DNA of 64,000 nucleotides from Strix aluco (GCF_031877795.1 NC_133946.1:10763144-10827143), one strand, 5' to 3'. Shown: positions 30,284-46,410, numbered from the stretch's first letter. Numbers and translations: made by a program. Notes: generated by a model not told the origin, from the letters alone.

Positions 30284-33200
30284 AGCTTTTCCCACAGGGT
30301 CACCGTGTCCCTTGGCCATGGGGGTGGCTGGTCACCAGCCCCACAGCGAGGCTGGGTCACCAAGTGACCCACGGGGCATCAAGTGACCCAAAGATGGTCA
30401 CAGCCACAGCGAGTTGTGTCCCGGTTGCCGGTCCCGGTTGCTGGCAGGGACCTGCCTGCACTGGGCAGGGCAGGAGCTGCCAGATCTCCCGTCCCCAGCC
30501 CACGGCAGCGGGGAGGGGGGGTGGCAGGGCCTGATCGAGCCCCATAGCGCTGGGGGTGGTGCTCAGTCGCCATCCTGGGGACACACTGGCCACCGTGCCC
30601 GTAAAACCCGGCCAGGGGGCTTGAGGGCTGCGGACAGGAAAGGCACTGGGGGGTATGGCGGTGCTGGCGGGGCCCAGCCTGGGGCTGTGGGGCAGATACC
30701 AAGTGGGACATTGCCAGCTTCCAGCCCAGCGTGGATTTGTCCCCCTTACCCAGAGCTCAAGGGGTGGGGCACGGCCCCCCCAGGGAGGGATAACCTCCTC
30801 CTGCATCCCCATACCGGGGTGAAAGCTGAGGGATCCCACAGCCTGCCCGAGCCTTGGCAGGATGCCCCGGCACAGCTTGGGGACAGGGACACTGGTGACC
30901 AGGGACAGCACCCAGCCATCACCCCTGGGGCTGGGATCCCTCCATCCCCCTGCCCTGGAGGGGCTTCCCTGCGCCCCACATAGCTTTTTCCAGACCCTGC
31001 AGCTCATTTCCCACCCCGGCACCCACCGGCAGGTTTCCATCTCCCCGGGCGTGGCGAGGTGAAGCCTCGGCGGAGGTTGGGGTTCAGACCTACCCCCGTG
31101 GAAAATTTGCCCCCCCCCCCCGCCACATCCTTCAGCTGTTTACAGAGACGTGAGGCTCCGGTGGCCTTGAACAAAGGGGCCAAGCCGCAACAACGGAGGA
31201 AGCACCAAAATAGCAACAAAAGCCCCAGACAAAAGGAGAGAGGAGTGAAGCGAGAGCAAGGAGACGGCTGCTGCAAGCAGAGCGGGGACAGGAGCGGGCC
31301 CGGGGGGGAGGTGGGGGGGCACAGGGTGTGCCCCCAGCCATGCTCACGGTTCTCCATGTCACGGTGGTGAGGCTGGGGACGAGGTGATGGCACCTTTGCC
31401 GTTGGGACGTGGCACAGCCAGGCAGCAACCTGGGGGATGCTGATACCCAGGGGGTACCGATGCCCCGGGGTGGGGGGGATGATAACCCAGTTCCCATTGG
31501 GGCAATGGGACAAAGGTTCCATGTGTCACCTCCAGCCTCAAGACAGGGACAAGCGTTTATTTGACCTTCTGCTGTTTCTGCACGTGGTGACGGGTGCTGG
31601 GAAATGCCACTTCCACCATCACCAGGTTAACAGCGGCATGCTGACAGCCGGCAAGTTCATTCCTGCTCGCACCAAAGGCAGATCCTGCCTCTTAAAAGGC
31701 TTCTCACGGGCAGGCAGCGTGTCAACATGTCCCAGTGCTCCCCCGCCTGCTCGACCCCTCCGGAAAGATATTATAATCATCCTTATCTGTCAGAGCGTGC
31801 AGACGATGCTGAGCTGACTCGCGTCGCTGGCAGCGAGCAGGGATGTTCTAAGCAAGCCACGGCACAAATCCTGTTTTTTGTGAATGAGGGGGAGGTGGAT
31901 CTTTCCTAGAGGCGATGCATGGGGGTGAATCACCGACCTCGGGTTGATTTGGGGTGCGAGGGGCTCGGGTTCCCCCCTGCAGACCCCTGGGGCTTGGTCC
32001 AGCAGGAAGGCTTGGCCCAGGAGCAGGGATGGGACTTGCATTCCTTTCCCAGGGCATTGCCAAAACCATGCCAGCCCCGAGCCCGTGGGTGGGGTGGGGG
32101 GCAACACCAGGACCCCCAGCACTCTGCGGGACACCCCAAAAGGGTTTGGTCCCATCCCAGCCCCAGCCTGGTCTTGGGGGCCTGCAGGACCCCCAGGATG
32201 ACCAGGAGGGGATGGGAACAAGCGGGGGCTGCAGGATGCAGCCCACAGCCCTGCGCTGCGAGGGGTCAGCACTGCCCAGTGCAGGCAGGAGCAGGCAGCA
32301 GCCCCGCCCTGCCTGACCAAGGGGATGGGGGAGCTGCAAGAAGCCAAAGGAGCCAGGAGGGGATTGCAGGGCCGGGTTACCTCCAGGCATGCCAGGGTCT
32401 GGCTGGAGACGGCGTGGTCATGCTGCCAGCATCGCCTGACATCTCTGCCCGACCTGCCTGAGCATCACTGCCTGGCCCTGTCTGTGCGGGGCAGCCCACG
32501 GCTGCCTGTCACCCACCACACCCCAGCGAGCTTCCTCTCGAGTCATGGAAAATCTTCAACCCGGCGAGAGTTGAGGGAACTGGCGGGGTTTAGTCTGGAG
32601 AAGAGGAGGCTGAGGGGAGACCTCATGGCCCTCTACAACTCCCTGAAAGGAGGGTGCAGAGAGGGGGGATGAGTCTCTTGACCCAAGGAACAAGCGACAG
32701 GACAAGAGGGAATGGCCTCAAGCTGCGCCAGGGCAGGGTCAGACTGGCTCTTAGGAAGTATTTCTTTGCAGAAGGGGTTGTTGGGCGTTGGAATGGGCTG
32801 CCCAGGGCAGGGGTGGAGTCCCCATCCCTGGAGGGGTTGAAGAGTGGGGTTGACCCAGCGCTGAGGGATCTGGTGGAGTTGAGAACGGTCAGGGTGAGGT
32901 TCATGGTTGGACTGGATGATCTTCAAGGGCTTTTCCAACCCAGATGATTCTGGGATTCTGTGAGTTTTGGTGCAGGAAACTCCCAGGGGAGCCAAGCCCC
33001 TGCTCCGAGGAGTGCAGCATCCCGTGGCTCTGGGCAGCAGCCCAGGGTGGTGGCAGCAGGAGGGGACGGGAACGCTCCCTAACCTCACTGAGCTGCCTGG
33101 GAAGCTCAGTCCCCCCAGCAGCGCTCCCCAGGCACCCACCAGCCACTCTCCTTCCAGCAGAAACGCCACCGGGTCAATGGAAAACAGCTGCCTTCATTAG

Positions 33201-34335
33201 CATGCATGACCTGGATTTGGAGGAATTAATTAGGGCACAATCAATTAATGCCTCTCCCTTCCCTGGTTCATCACCGCCTGGGCCCCATGTGCCCTTGCAG
33301 GGATATACAGTGTCCCTAAGGTGCCAGCAACTGGGAGAAGCCGGGCCATGCCTGGGAGAAACCTTCCTGCGGGGCCATCACAGTGTTGCCGTGGCCTAAT
33401 GGGGCACGTGGTGTGGCACAGCATGCGTCAGCTCCTTTGCTGAAAAAGGCTGCTTTGGACCCCAAAATAGATTTTGTAGCGTAAAAAAGGAGAGTTAGGG
33501 CCCTAGAAACGAGGGACATGGGTGGCATGGGCAGCACCTGCCGTGGCACATTTCCTGCCCCGGCATGGTGGTGCCACTCGACTGGTGACCGCAGGCGGTG
33601 CAGCCGGGGCAGAGCCGAAGCAAGGAGGAGGAGGAGGAGGAGAGAAGCAGCCACCAGCAAGGGGAGGTTATTTTTGGCAGGTGTTACGTCAGGGTGGCCG
33701 CAAATCTCCCCACAGCAGCGAGGGTGGGATCCGGCTCTTGTGGGAGCTTGGGCTGTTGGGTTTAGCGCCTGTCACTGGTTTTCCCTGCTGCAATCCAGTG
33801 TGTTGGCTCCCCAAACCACTTACCAGCACTGGGGAGCTGCTGCCAGGGCTGGGATTTCCCCTGGTGAATGCTGCCAGCTTCGACCACCCACAAACCCCCC
33901 CGTAACGCCCGGCTCCCCAGCCCTCCTTTGGGTGCCACCTCTGGGTGCCCTGGGGGTCTTGCTTGGCCACGTTGCTTTCCAGTCACTGGTGGCTTTGTGG
34001 GGACCCAAGGGAGGGCTGGGGTCCCCCCAACCCCTCAGCACTGGGTATGTTCACCGCCCCTCCAGTGAGCAGATGGGGGGACCCCGGGGTGGGGATCCAG
34101 TGAGGGCTGAGCCCCCCGGGTTTCTCTCCCCTTGGCTCTTGCTCTCATGCTCAACGGGACCTGGGGAGGCTGCTGCCAGGTTGAGACTTCAAATGAGCGT
34201 AGATGTGACGCAAAAAACCACAGAGGGAGGAAAAACAGCCTGTTCCTGTCCGTCCCCCCCCTCGCCTGCCTTCCCCGGGCCGGGTAGCAGAGGTAGCCGT
34301 GCCCCCAGCAGCGGTGGAGGCGGCTGGCCGTGCCG
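30284..34335. other. CD6-CD5 intergenic region
   Basis: There are four kilobases without a supported gene. The interval includes one CR1 copy (32567-32963), a TTATAATCATCCTTATCTG patch near 31768, and CD5 upstream sequence with a GGAGGAGGAGGAGG tract near 33625-33642. No TATA box lies close to the CD5 start, as expected for a lymphocyte receptor promoter. Confidence 0.55.
32567..32963 (+). mobile_element. CR1 LINE copy 4, between CD6 and CD5
   Basis: This is a copy of about 397 bp in plus orientation. It starts at GTTGAGGGAACTGG and ends with GATTCTGGGATTCTGTGA. It has the same family and almost the same 5' truncation point as copies 3 and 6. Confidence 0.93.
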
Positions 34336-37300
34336 ATGGCAGCCCACCTGCCCGCCCTGTGCCTCCTGCTCTTGTTGGGGATGTGGGGTGAGTACGGCGT
34401 GGGGGTTCGGCATGGCGGAGGGGTGGGGGGGTGCCAGGGCCCTGGTTGCTTTAACCGAGTGTACCCACTGTGCCAGCAGCTCCCGGTGCTGGGGGTGCCC
34501 AGGGGCACACCTGGGGGCCTCCAAAATCCCATGGTGAAACCCCCCAGTGTTCCTGCTGCCAGGCAGCCAGGCACGTTTTGGGGGGGCTCAACCCCGTGCT
34601 CTCAGCTGAGGGTCACTGATGCTCCCTCATGGCACCATCCCGGGGGTCCCACGTGCTCGCGCGGGGCAAGCCCCAAGCAGGGGGAAAGGGGCTGGTGGCC
34701 AGCAGCAGGGCTGCCAGGCCCACACCAAAATGTGGGCAGCTCCAGGGGTCCCCAGGATGCTCCTCACACCCCAGGAGTGAGCCTATGGGTGTTGGGGGGC
34801 AGCCAGCCATACCCCCATCCTCGTTCCCTGCCAGCTCCCGCCATCCCCAGCTGCCTCTTGGTCCACCATGGCACAGTGGGCACCTGCAGGCACCGCTCCG
34901 GCTCACCACGGTGATGGTGGCACCATCCACTGCTGCTTGGCCCTCCCTTCCTACCAGTAGTGACACTAGTTAGTTAGCGGTAATTAGCCGGCGCCCTTGC
35001 CTGTCGTCTTTCAGCCATAATTATCCACCAGCAGATGGATGGGCAGCCTGGCAGGCAGCGCTACGGCCAGTTGTACAAAGTGGTTTGTGTTTATTTATTT
35101 TAATTAAAGGTGTGAGGAGGAGGAGTGAGAGCAAATTCACTGAGAAAGCCAGAAAACGCTCTTCTATTACCAAGAAAAAAGCCAGCATGCCCCAACCTCC
35201 TCCTCCAGCCTCCGGCGCTGGGGAGGGGGGGCATGCGGCCAGCCCCAGGGCTCCGTCCCCACCGCTGAGCTTCGGGGACAGAGGTGTCCCCCCAGCATTA
35301 CAGCTGGGTCGGTGCAGAGTGCGGCATGGCTGGGGAGCTCCCGGCCACCATCGCCAGCTCCTTTCCACCAGCAGCATCTCCACCCTGGTGAAAGGCTGCC
35401 CAGAATCACCTTTCTCCCCCAAAATAACCAGCAATAGGCCAAGAGCCAGGAGCTGCTGCCTTAGGCTGGGGGTTCCCGCCTTCCCCAGGGCGAGGAGCAG
35501 GACTGACACCCCATTTCCCTCTTTTTTGCAGCCGTCCCCGGCCACGGAGGAGCCGCCCCAAGGCCTGGAGGTAAGTGTGTGGTGGCAGAACCTTGGCCAT
35601 GGCTTTGTTAGCACGTGGTGGCTGCTGGAGCTGCCTCAGCCGGGTCTCCCAGCTCAACCCTACGGTCCCCGCGCCCCCCAAGCACCCCCAAGCACTTCCT
35701 GCCCCACTTTGCCAGAAGCCCTGGTTGCCACCGCGGGGCATGCCGGGCTGCGGCAACGCGCCGCCAAAGGGCTTTTTTCCAGCCCAGGGTGGTGGAAAAC
35801 ATGCTGCCGAGGGAAGGAAAACCCCCAAGACCCGTGTTTTCCCCGCAGAGCCCATCCTGCGGCTCACCGGCGGCGGCTGCCGCTGCACCGGGATGCTGGA
35901 GGTGAAGTGGCAGGGCTGGTGGAGGCGCGTGTGCCGGGACAAAGGCAGCGATGAGGGTGCGGAGGGCATCTGCCAGCAGCTGGGCTGTGGCTCCGCCATC
36001 CCCAAGCCCCTCCAGCTCATCTTCGCCAGCAAGAAGGAGCCACCCATGCTGCGGTGCCTGTGGCTGGCGGCCACCTCAGTGGAGTGCTACCGGGATGTGA
36101 CAAACTGCACGGAGCCAGCCATTATCACCTGCAGCGGTGAGCCCGGACCCCCACCTCAGCCACCCCCATCCTCAGGGACCAGCCACCCCGACCTGGCCTC
36201 TTTCTTTTTATTTCAGAGCCAGTGAAAACCACCCCCAAGTCCCCGCCGGCACCTCCAGTCACCACCCCGGAGCCCACTGGTAAGAGCCCCATCCCTGGGC
36301 ATGATGGAGGGGAGCAGAGCAGCAACGGGGGGTCCACACAGCAAAACAAACTGCCCCCCACTTTGCGAGATCACCTGATCTCATTAACAGCGTTTGCAGC
36401 ATCCACGAGGCAATTAAGCTTCAGATGTGGCGGGCTCAGGGACTTTCTGCTCAATAACGGAGAGAAATGTCATCCTGGTCTGAAATAAAATGCTTTTTTT
36501 CCCCCCATTCTTCACCAGGACCCGACAGGTTGCAGCTGGTGGACGGGGACTTCGGCTGCTCGGGCTACGTGGAGCTGCACAGGCAGGGGTTGTGGGGGTC
36601 CGTGGCGGATGGCCCGGGCATCAGGCCAGAGCTGGCCACCCGCATCTGCCAGGATCTCCACTGCGGCACCGCCGTCGACAGCCACGGCTACCCCAAGCCA
36701 GAGTGGAGAAGCCACTTGCCGGTGCGGTGGGAGGTGGTGGAGCCCTGCGAGAGCCGTCTGCTCTTCAACTGCTTCAACAGGACCCGCGCCCAGCAGGAGA
36801 AAGCACCTGCCTTCATCATCTGCTCGCGTGAGAGCTCACCCCGGCACGGCCCCGCTCCTTCCCCGGGCCCCTCGCTTGCCCCAGCCGCCTGGCTGGTTGC
36901 CCCTGGCATGCTCCGGGCTGCTTTTACCCGTGCTAGATGCCCGGCTGCAGGTTGGCTGCGTGGCTGAAGCCCTGCACAGGGCAACAGCCCCCATCCCCGT
37001 CTGCCCCACGCGCCCCGTCCACCCACTCCTGCTCTTCCTCTCCTGCGTGCGAAGGCAAAACAGGAAATCTCCCCGGCGCGCTCGGTTCCTGGCAGCGGCA
37101 CCCCCAGCAGCGTTGCGAGTAGGAAAATCCAGGGAGCAAGAGCACCCCAAAACCCAACACGGGCACACGGGGTATCCCGGCACCTCTCGGGTGCTTCCCA
37201 CCAGCATCTCCCTGCCACGAGCATCTCCCTGCGGAGCAGCTCAGCGCACGGAGAGCCAAAGCCGCCGGGCGAGGAGGGGGTTTGCTCTGAGTTTCACCAT

Positions 37301-39396
37301 CTGCCCGAGCTCAGAAGCCCGCCTGTGGGATTTGGGGGGTTTTAACGGGCTGCGTGGCAGCAGCTGGCAGAGCGGGTTTCCCACGGGGACAGCTCAAAGC
37401 TCCTTGACGTGGGGGTCTCGCACACATCCCCCACGGCACAAGGGGAAGCCAAGACGCTGACAACATCCCTGTGCCACATGGAAGCAGGGCCGCGCACTGG
37501 CCATGATGTCCGCTCCGGGGGTCTGAGCCCTCTCTGCCTCTCTCCATCCCCCCCCATCTCCAGGCTCGCAGCCCCAGGCCCTGCGGAGGCTGGCGGGTGG
37601 CCCCACGCCTTGTGAAGGGGACGTTGAGGTTTTTCACGAGGGACGGTGGCAGGTGCTGTGTGACAACAGGGTGCAGCGATCCAAGTGGGGCAGCCAGCTC
37701 TGCCAGGAGCTGCGCTGTGGGAATCTCTCCTCCAGCACTGAACTCCGGGACCCCCCCTCCATGGGTGTCACCTGCAAAATCCCCACCCTACACCTCTGCT
37801 CTGCCAGCCTCAGGGGTCCCCAGACCTGCTCCCGGACCAGAGTCGTGTGTAAGCCACCGCGTTGAGTTTAATCCCCGGGAAATCATGATGTGGGGAGCTG
37901 GGATTTCCAGCCTGAGGAAGGGGCAGAGGGTGTGAGCTCGGGGCAGGGGATGCAGAAAGCTTTGCTGGGGCTCCTTGTAGCCCTCCCGGCAGGGTGGGGG
38001 GTGCTCTGCCAGGGCACAAGGTGACACCCGTCCTCTCCCCAGGCCAGGACTCGAAGCCACAGCCTGCTGGCACAGCGGCAGGCACCATCGTGAGCATCTG
38101 CCTGGCCCTGCTTCTCTTCGGCATCCTCTCGCTGCTCTGCGGCCCTCCTGCCTACAGGAGGCTGATGAAGAGAAGTAGGTGATGAGCTCCGGGGCCTCTC
38201 CTCCTGCTCTTCCTCCTCCCGCTCTGCCATCACCACGCTCAGGGCTAGCAGCTCCGCGGATCCATCCCTGCCTCTTACCCCCCATCTCCTTGGTGGGGGG
38301 GGGGAGGGTTGGGGAGATGCTGCTCAGCCTGCCAGACCCTCCCCTGCCCCATTGTCCCCGAGCCTGCCCCACACGGTGTGGGCACAGAGAAGGGGGTGGC
38401 CAGGGGATTAGGCACCGAGTGGACACAAAAGAGCAGGCGGAGGGTCTCGTGGGGCGGCGGCGGGGGGATTATCGGGACGGGGAGATTATTTGGGATGGCA
38501 TATGGGGCTGGCGGAGCGGGGGGGGAGGCAACTGGAGGAAGCAAAGCTTGGGGCAAGGGGCATCCCTCTCACCGCCTGTTTCTGCCTTCCAGTCTCCAAA
38601 AAGAAGCAGCGCCAGTGGATCGGCCCCACAGGACTCAACCAGACGGGTGAGGAGCAGCGTGGCGGTGCCCCCCCACCCCCTCCCCAACTCCAACACCGCT
38701 GAGGGGTTGGGTTTGGGGCTGGCTTTGGGGCTGCTCGCCCCCGGACCGCAGCAGGCACCGGCGGGCGGAGGTGTGAGCGGGGCTTACGGCTGGCCCCGCT
38801 TCTCGCTTCCTGCTGCCGCGTTGACTCATCAGAGCGATATTAACTCAGCCGGGAGAGCCGAGCTCCGGCTCGTGGCGCGGGAGCGGGTCCTGCTTTTACT
38901 CAGCCCCTTTTCCCCTCCCGGGTGGTGGGGTGGGAGTGTCGCCTTGAATCCCCTAAACCCCCTCCCCAATCCCGCCTTCTCTCCCACCATCTCTTCCAGT
39001 CTCCTTCCACCGCAACAGCACCGTCACCCCCAGGCCGCGGGCAGAGGGGCAGCGGGTGCAAGGGGGGGACAACGACTATGCTCAGCCCCCCCAGAAGAGC
39101 TCCTACCTCTCGGCATACCCAGGTGAGCGCAGGAGGATGCCGGGAACGGCTCCTCCATGATCCCTTCCCACACGCGCCCGTGGGGACGAACCGCTTGGGC
39201 AAAAGCATCACAGCAAGATTTTTGCCAACACCGGGCAGGATGGGGTTGCTCTGGGGGCTGGGGTGCACCCCCCAGTTCCCGTTAATGAGCCGCATCCCTT
39301 TACCCCGCAGCCCTGGAAGGTGCGTGCAGAGCTTCCAACCCTCCGGACAACTCCTCCGACAGCGATTATGACCTGCATTCTGCCCGCAGAGTGTGA
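34336..39396 (+). CDS. CD5: T-cell surface glycoprotein CD5
   Basis: CD5 is a lymphocyte receptor that dampens antigen-receptor signalling. Exons: 34336-34387 (signal peptide AAHLPALCLLLLLGMWG), 35532-35570, 35849-36136 (SRCR 1), 36217-36279 (Pro/Thr linker, KTTPKSPPAPPVTTPEPT), 36519-36827 (SRCR 2), 37564-37848 (SRCR 3), 38043-38174 (membrane span TIVSICLALLLFGILSLLCG), 38593-38646, 39000-39122 and 39311-39396. The total is 476 codons plus stop, against 495 in human. The cytosolic tail is the best match: KKKQRQWIGPTGLNQT, DNDYAQPPQKSSYLSAYPAL (the pseudo-ITAM with its two tyrosines) and SSDSDYDLH near the C-terminus. The Pro/Thr linker between domains 1 and 2 is a CD5 hallmark and separates it from CD6. 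The ATG at 34336 is chosen because it directly precedes the signal peptide. Confidence 0.94.
34388..35531 (+). other. CD5: CD5 intron 1
   Basis: This is 1.1 kb of ordinary intron. It includes a short AT-rich patch near 35075-35105 (TTTATTTATTTTAATTAAAG) and no other gene or clear repeat. Confidence 0.55.
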
Positions 39397-39663
39397 CCCC
39401 CAGACACTTCTCACCAGAGCTGGGAGCCCCTCGGGCTGCCCTAGTCCCCGGCCGAGCCATCCTCCCCCCCACAGCCCCCCGCCGCTGTCCCAGGGTGGTC
39501 ACACATGCGGCAGCAAAGCTGAGCAACTGCTGAATTAGCAGCTTTTCTTGCATTTTTGGCAAGCCACCTTGTTTCCGTTGTCAGCCACCTTCCCGCCCTG
39601 CAGGCAGAGGTGGGATGCAGCACAAAAAAGGTAAATTTTGAGCAACCCCATCGAGCGGAAAAA

Positions 39664-39743
39664 CGTCCCTGCCCAGGGCAGGGGGTTGAACAAGATGATC
39701 TTTGAAGTTCTTTTCTAACCCAAACCCCTCCTGCGATTCTACG
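39664..39743 (+). mobile_element. Short CR1 3'-end fragment in the CD5 3' UTR
   Basis: About 80 bases resemble the CR1 3' UTR (CCTGCCCAGGGCAGGGGGTTG, then GATGATCTTTGAAGTTCTTT and GCGATTCTACG). It is more diverged than the other copies, so it comes from an older insertion or a different subfamily. Confidence 0.7.
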
Positions 39744-39827
39744 CAATGACAAACTCAACGAAGCTGGCGGAAGAAATGACAAATACCTGCGCTGCTCACC
39801 TCAGAAAACCTGCCCGCATCCCCCCCA

Positions 39828-39912
39828 AAAGGGATGGGAGACCCCCGAGGGGGGGGGATGGGAGACCCCCGAGGGGGGGGGATGGGAGACCCCCGAGGGG
39901 GGGGGCCGGGTC
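39828..39912. repeat. Three-unit 25-bp tandem repeat
   Basis: GGATGGGAGACCCCCGAGGG plus a G-run is repeated three times with almost no change, in the presumed CD5 3' UTR. Confidence 0.85.
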
Positions 39913-40746
39913 CCCCCCCAGCCACAGAGCCAAACCCACCCGTGCTCCTCCGTCCCTGCTCCCAGTGGGCAGCAGCTGCGCGGGGCTCGGCTCTAACCCA
40001 GCACCTTCCCGAGAAAGCTTTCCTCTTGCTTTTGAGCCTCCCTCATGGCAGAGTATGAGGGGTTTTGGGGTTTTCTGAAGCTATTTTTAAGCGTTTAAGA
40101 GGCGGCTGGGTCGCAGCAGGCGCCAAGAGCGGAGCAGCCCCACTCAGAGCGGGGGTTTGCCGGCTTCTCCGTCTCTCAAAACCGGGATAACCACGCTCCT
40201 CCTCCCACCCTGAAGGCAAAATTGGCTGCCAGCGGGGTGCTGAGCTTCGCAGGATCGTCTGCGAGACCCCCCCCACCGTCTGCCAGCTTCCCGGGGGAGC
40301 TGCGGAGACACACGCGCAGCGGCGTCTGCGTGGGATGGTGCGAGATCGGGGCAGACACAGAAAGCAAAGCACAGACGTGGAGGAGCACGGGGAGGGTCGA
40401 AATACTGAGAACAAGTCTGAGATATTTAATAAGCAATAACATTGTAATAAAATTGGTCTTTTTTCTAGTAATTATGTCTTGTTCTCTTCCTTCCAACACT
40501 ACCAGTGCCGTGCCTTAAACCATCTACACCCCAATCGGGGAGGGAAAACACGGGACGGTGCCGGAGGAGGGGAGAGACGGGCTGATGCAGAAGAGCCCCA
40601 CGCAAACGGGCCCCTTAGGGAAGATGAAAACAAGAAAACAGGAAAGATGAGTTTGAAGAAGATGGCCCTGCGAGAGGGTGAAAGGTTTTATCGACAGAAT
40701 CAAGAGGAAGTTGGTGTAAGGATGCCAGGAGGGGCCTAAGAAGATC

Positions 40747-40752
40747 AATAAA
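40747..40752 (+). terminator. CD5: Likely distal polyadenylation signal of CD5
   Basis: AATAAA on the plus strand lies about 1.35 kb after the CD5 stop. An earlier AATAAA at 40446-40451 is an alternative. The opposing VPS37C signal lies only about 75 bases to the right. Confidence 0.5.
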
Positions 40753-40823
40753 AAGTGTCAGCTGGGTGCCCCATCGTTTCCGAAAGCGACCGCTGCCGTG
40801 ACCCCGCGTGCAATTCATCAAGT

Positions 40824-40829
40824 TTTATT
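40824..40829 (-). terminator. VPS37C: Likely polyadenylation signal of VPS37C
   Basis: TTTATT on the plus strand is AATAAA on the minus strand, about 1.08 kb beyond the VPS37C stop. The inferred 3' UTR (40830-41905) includes an A-rich tract at 41835-41872, which reads as poly-T on the transcribed minus strand. Confidence 0.5.
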
Positions 40830-41905
40830 ACTGTAATTAACCACAGATACGGAATTGTTTCCATCAAACCCCACAAGCATTTGCCTTGTTCTAGTCCATT
40901 AGTAATCTTTCCTTATAAATAACTTAGAGGGATACAGGTAGGAGTCATAGGATAAAGTGCTGAGCAAAGCAAATCCCATTTCCATTAACATTAACTTGTC
41001 ACTCCCTCCGTTATCTAGTGTTTCCTGAGAAGGGGGGACTGTGAGGAAGGCTGGAGCCTGTAGCACCCCAAAAAAACGCCCTGTTCCCCCAGGAGGCTGC
41101 TGAGCCCCAGCGTTTCACTGAGCTGGGCAGGAGGCACACCAAGCCCCACTCCCTGCTGTGACCCAAGACATGGGTCCCCCCAAAGCAGCAGCCACCCAAG
41201 ACGTGGCGCCAGTTTAGTTCCAAAACACAGAAAATATTCCTGCACGGAATTCTGGGGAGCTCCCGGAGCCTTCGTGCCCTTGCTAAGCCAGCGTGCAGGC
41301 TGGGAAAGGCTCCTGTCCTGGATAAAAGACAGACAGACAGACCTCAAGGCCGAGGCGTGAGGCAGCTGCTTCTCCCAGTTAGGAATCGCCTCCAGGCCGG
41401 GCGGGCTCTGCCTCTTGCTTCCAGGAAGCTTCCTCGGAAAGCAGCAAGTATTTTGCATTGGAAATCCCGTCGTGTTGTGTTTTGAAGAGCTGTGAAAAGG
41501 CTCAGAAGGACGAGACATCCCTTACCCACAGAGGGCAGGCGCAGACGGCGCAGTCTCGCGCTCACCCACGCGCGCTCGCACACAGATGAGGGGGGGGCGT
41601 CCTAGCTCTCCGTGGCTCTAATCGGTGCACGTCGCTCCCATGTGACCCAGCCAGGTACCGAAATGACTACCTGGCTTTTCCACCGAAGCCCCGACGAGCC
41701 AATCTGGAAGACAACACTTCAGCCCATCATCATGAATCCAACCGGCCTGACTGCCGGCACCGCTACCGGCTCTTATCCTGCGTCACGCTTTTGCAGCGAT
41801 GGGGTGAAGAGCAACACTCTTCTTCCTCAGTCCACAAAAAAAAGAAAAAGAAAGAAAAAAAAAAAAGGGAGGGAGCAGTAGAAGACGCTCCTCAAGAGTC
41901 CTGAT

Positions 41906-44535
<2,630 letters not shown>

Positions 44536-46410
44536 CCTCCCACAGGAGCTGCAGTCTCCTAGGGCAGGGGAAAGGAAATCAAATAAAGACGAGGTTTCCT
44601 AAAGCCAACTGCAAATAGGTGCTAATCCTGATAGGGGTTTAAACCCAGCTTTGCTAAACTGCTTGAAATAGCTACACCAGGCATTCCCCTATAAAGAATC
44701 AGCAAGACTAAGAAGGAAAACAGAACATATCTCCTCAATCCTGCTTTAGCAACTGACTTTTTTTTCCTTTTCACAGCAGATTTGGAAGGATTTCTTGTGT
44801 GTGCCAGACAGTTTTGTCAAGGAAACACCTACTCACAGCCACTTGATAGCAGGGCGACGTCACCCTGACTCTCAGACTCCAGCTGGCTCTCCCTGCACTG
44901 TCCCATTCCAGATTCTCGTTTTGCCAAGGAAACCTCCCGGATCTGCTCGCATGCAACCGTGCCCACGGCCCACAGTCACCAGTGGGATCACCGTCACCAC
45001 CCGTGTCTTCCCATACCTCACCACCTCTCCAATTCCTTGGCTCCCTCCTCATTTGATGCATTTTCTTTCTTGTGTTTTCCTTTCTAGCTACATCGTGCCA
45101 TCACTTCCCTCACTTATTGCTGCTACCCTTAGAAAACATTAAGTGATGGCTTTACTCATATGTGGGTGAACTTGATGCAATACTTGTGATGTTAAAAATC
45201 AGTGAAATATTACTAAAATCAGGGAAATAATGGATTTTCTGCACTACGTCCATGACTTATTCCAAATAATCTGGGTTGTCTGATAATATTTAGCAAATAT
45301 CAGGTCTTCTTGTCACAGGTTCTAAGATGCGGGATGCAATAATGTGGGAATACACTAAAAAATAGGTGAGAAACACAGGAGCTGCACACTCCCACCGGGA
45401 TGGAAAGGGACATACCAAATGGCCGATGGGGATTTCAACGTCGTCCTAATTGCTCGTGGCTCTTCTACCTTTCACTCGGGTGAAACATCCCAACGATATC
45501 GCTCTGGGAATGTTGCATCAGCCTCTGCACATAACACAGAATGACAAGGTAAGGCTCAGGGTTACCAAATCTCTTCACCCAAGATCCAGCCAAACCTGTC
45601 CAAGTAACAACCACCTAAAAGCTGGGAAATGAGCTCCCTTACTACGTACGTAACTTCATCACTCTGCAAGCAGAAATAAAGCTATGTTTGATGGTTTTTT
45701 TTGTTATTAATGAGGTTCACAGAGAGTAAAAGGAAAAAAAGTAGGAATAAGGGCAAACAAGAAGCTCAGTCGCTGCCGCCGTGCGGGCGCTGAGGCCATG
45801 TGGGTCTGTGAGAAGTGTCCAAATAGTCCCCAGGAGGGTGGATGCAAAGAGCCAGGCACCAGCACAGGGCAGGGGCTCTCGCCTCCCGGTTCTCACCGGT
45901 TTTTAGCACCGTTCCGGTAAGACACAACCACCCAGGCGACACTTCGTCTCTCTGAGGAGCAACACGTGGGCTTGGAAAGGGGGGGGGCACCGGTGCTTTG
46001 TCCCCGGTTCGGGAATGCCCCCCCTCAGCCCCGGGGGTACCCGTCCAAGGCCTCCATATCTCACCACCCTGAGGGAGCGCGGAGCGAGGCCCAACCGGGG
46101 CCGCTCTCCCACCGGGACACGGCGGAGGCTGCTCCGCCAACGCCAGGCCAGTCCTGGGCTGTGGAGGGAACGGCAACCGGGAGGCCACGGCCCACGAAGA
46201 AGCGGAACGGGACTGCCCCCGCGGCTCCCGGTACGAGGCCTGGTCCGGCCTGGCCTGACTCGGCGGAGCCTCCCCCCATTCTCCCCGTCCGGAGGTCCCG
46301 GCGGATAACGACTGCAATCGCCCACCGGAGGGGCTGTGAAGGCCTCCCCTCGCAAGACATGAAGGGAGGAGACTCGTTACCGGCTCCACCGCCCCCGCCC
46401 GGGACTCACC

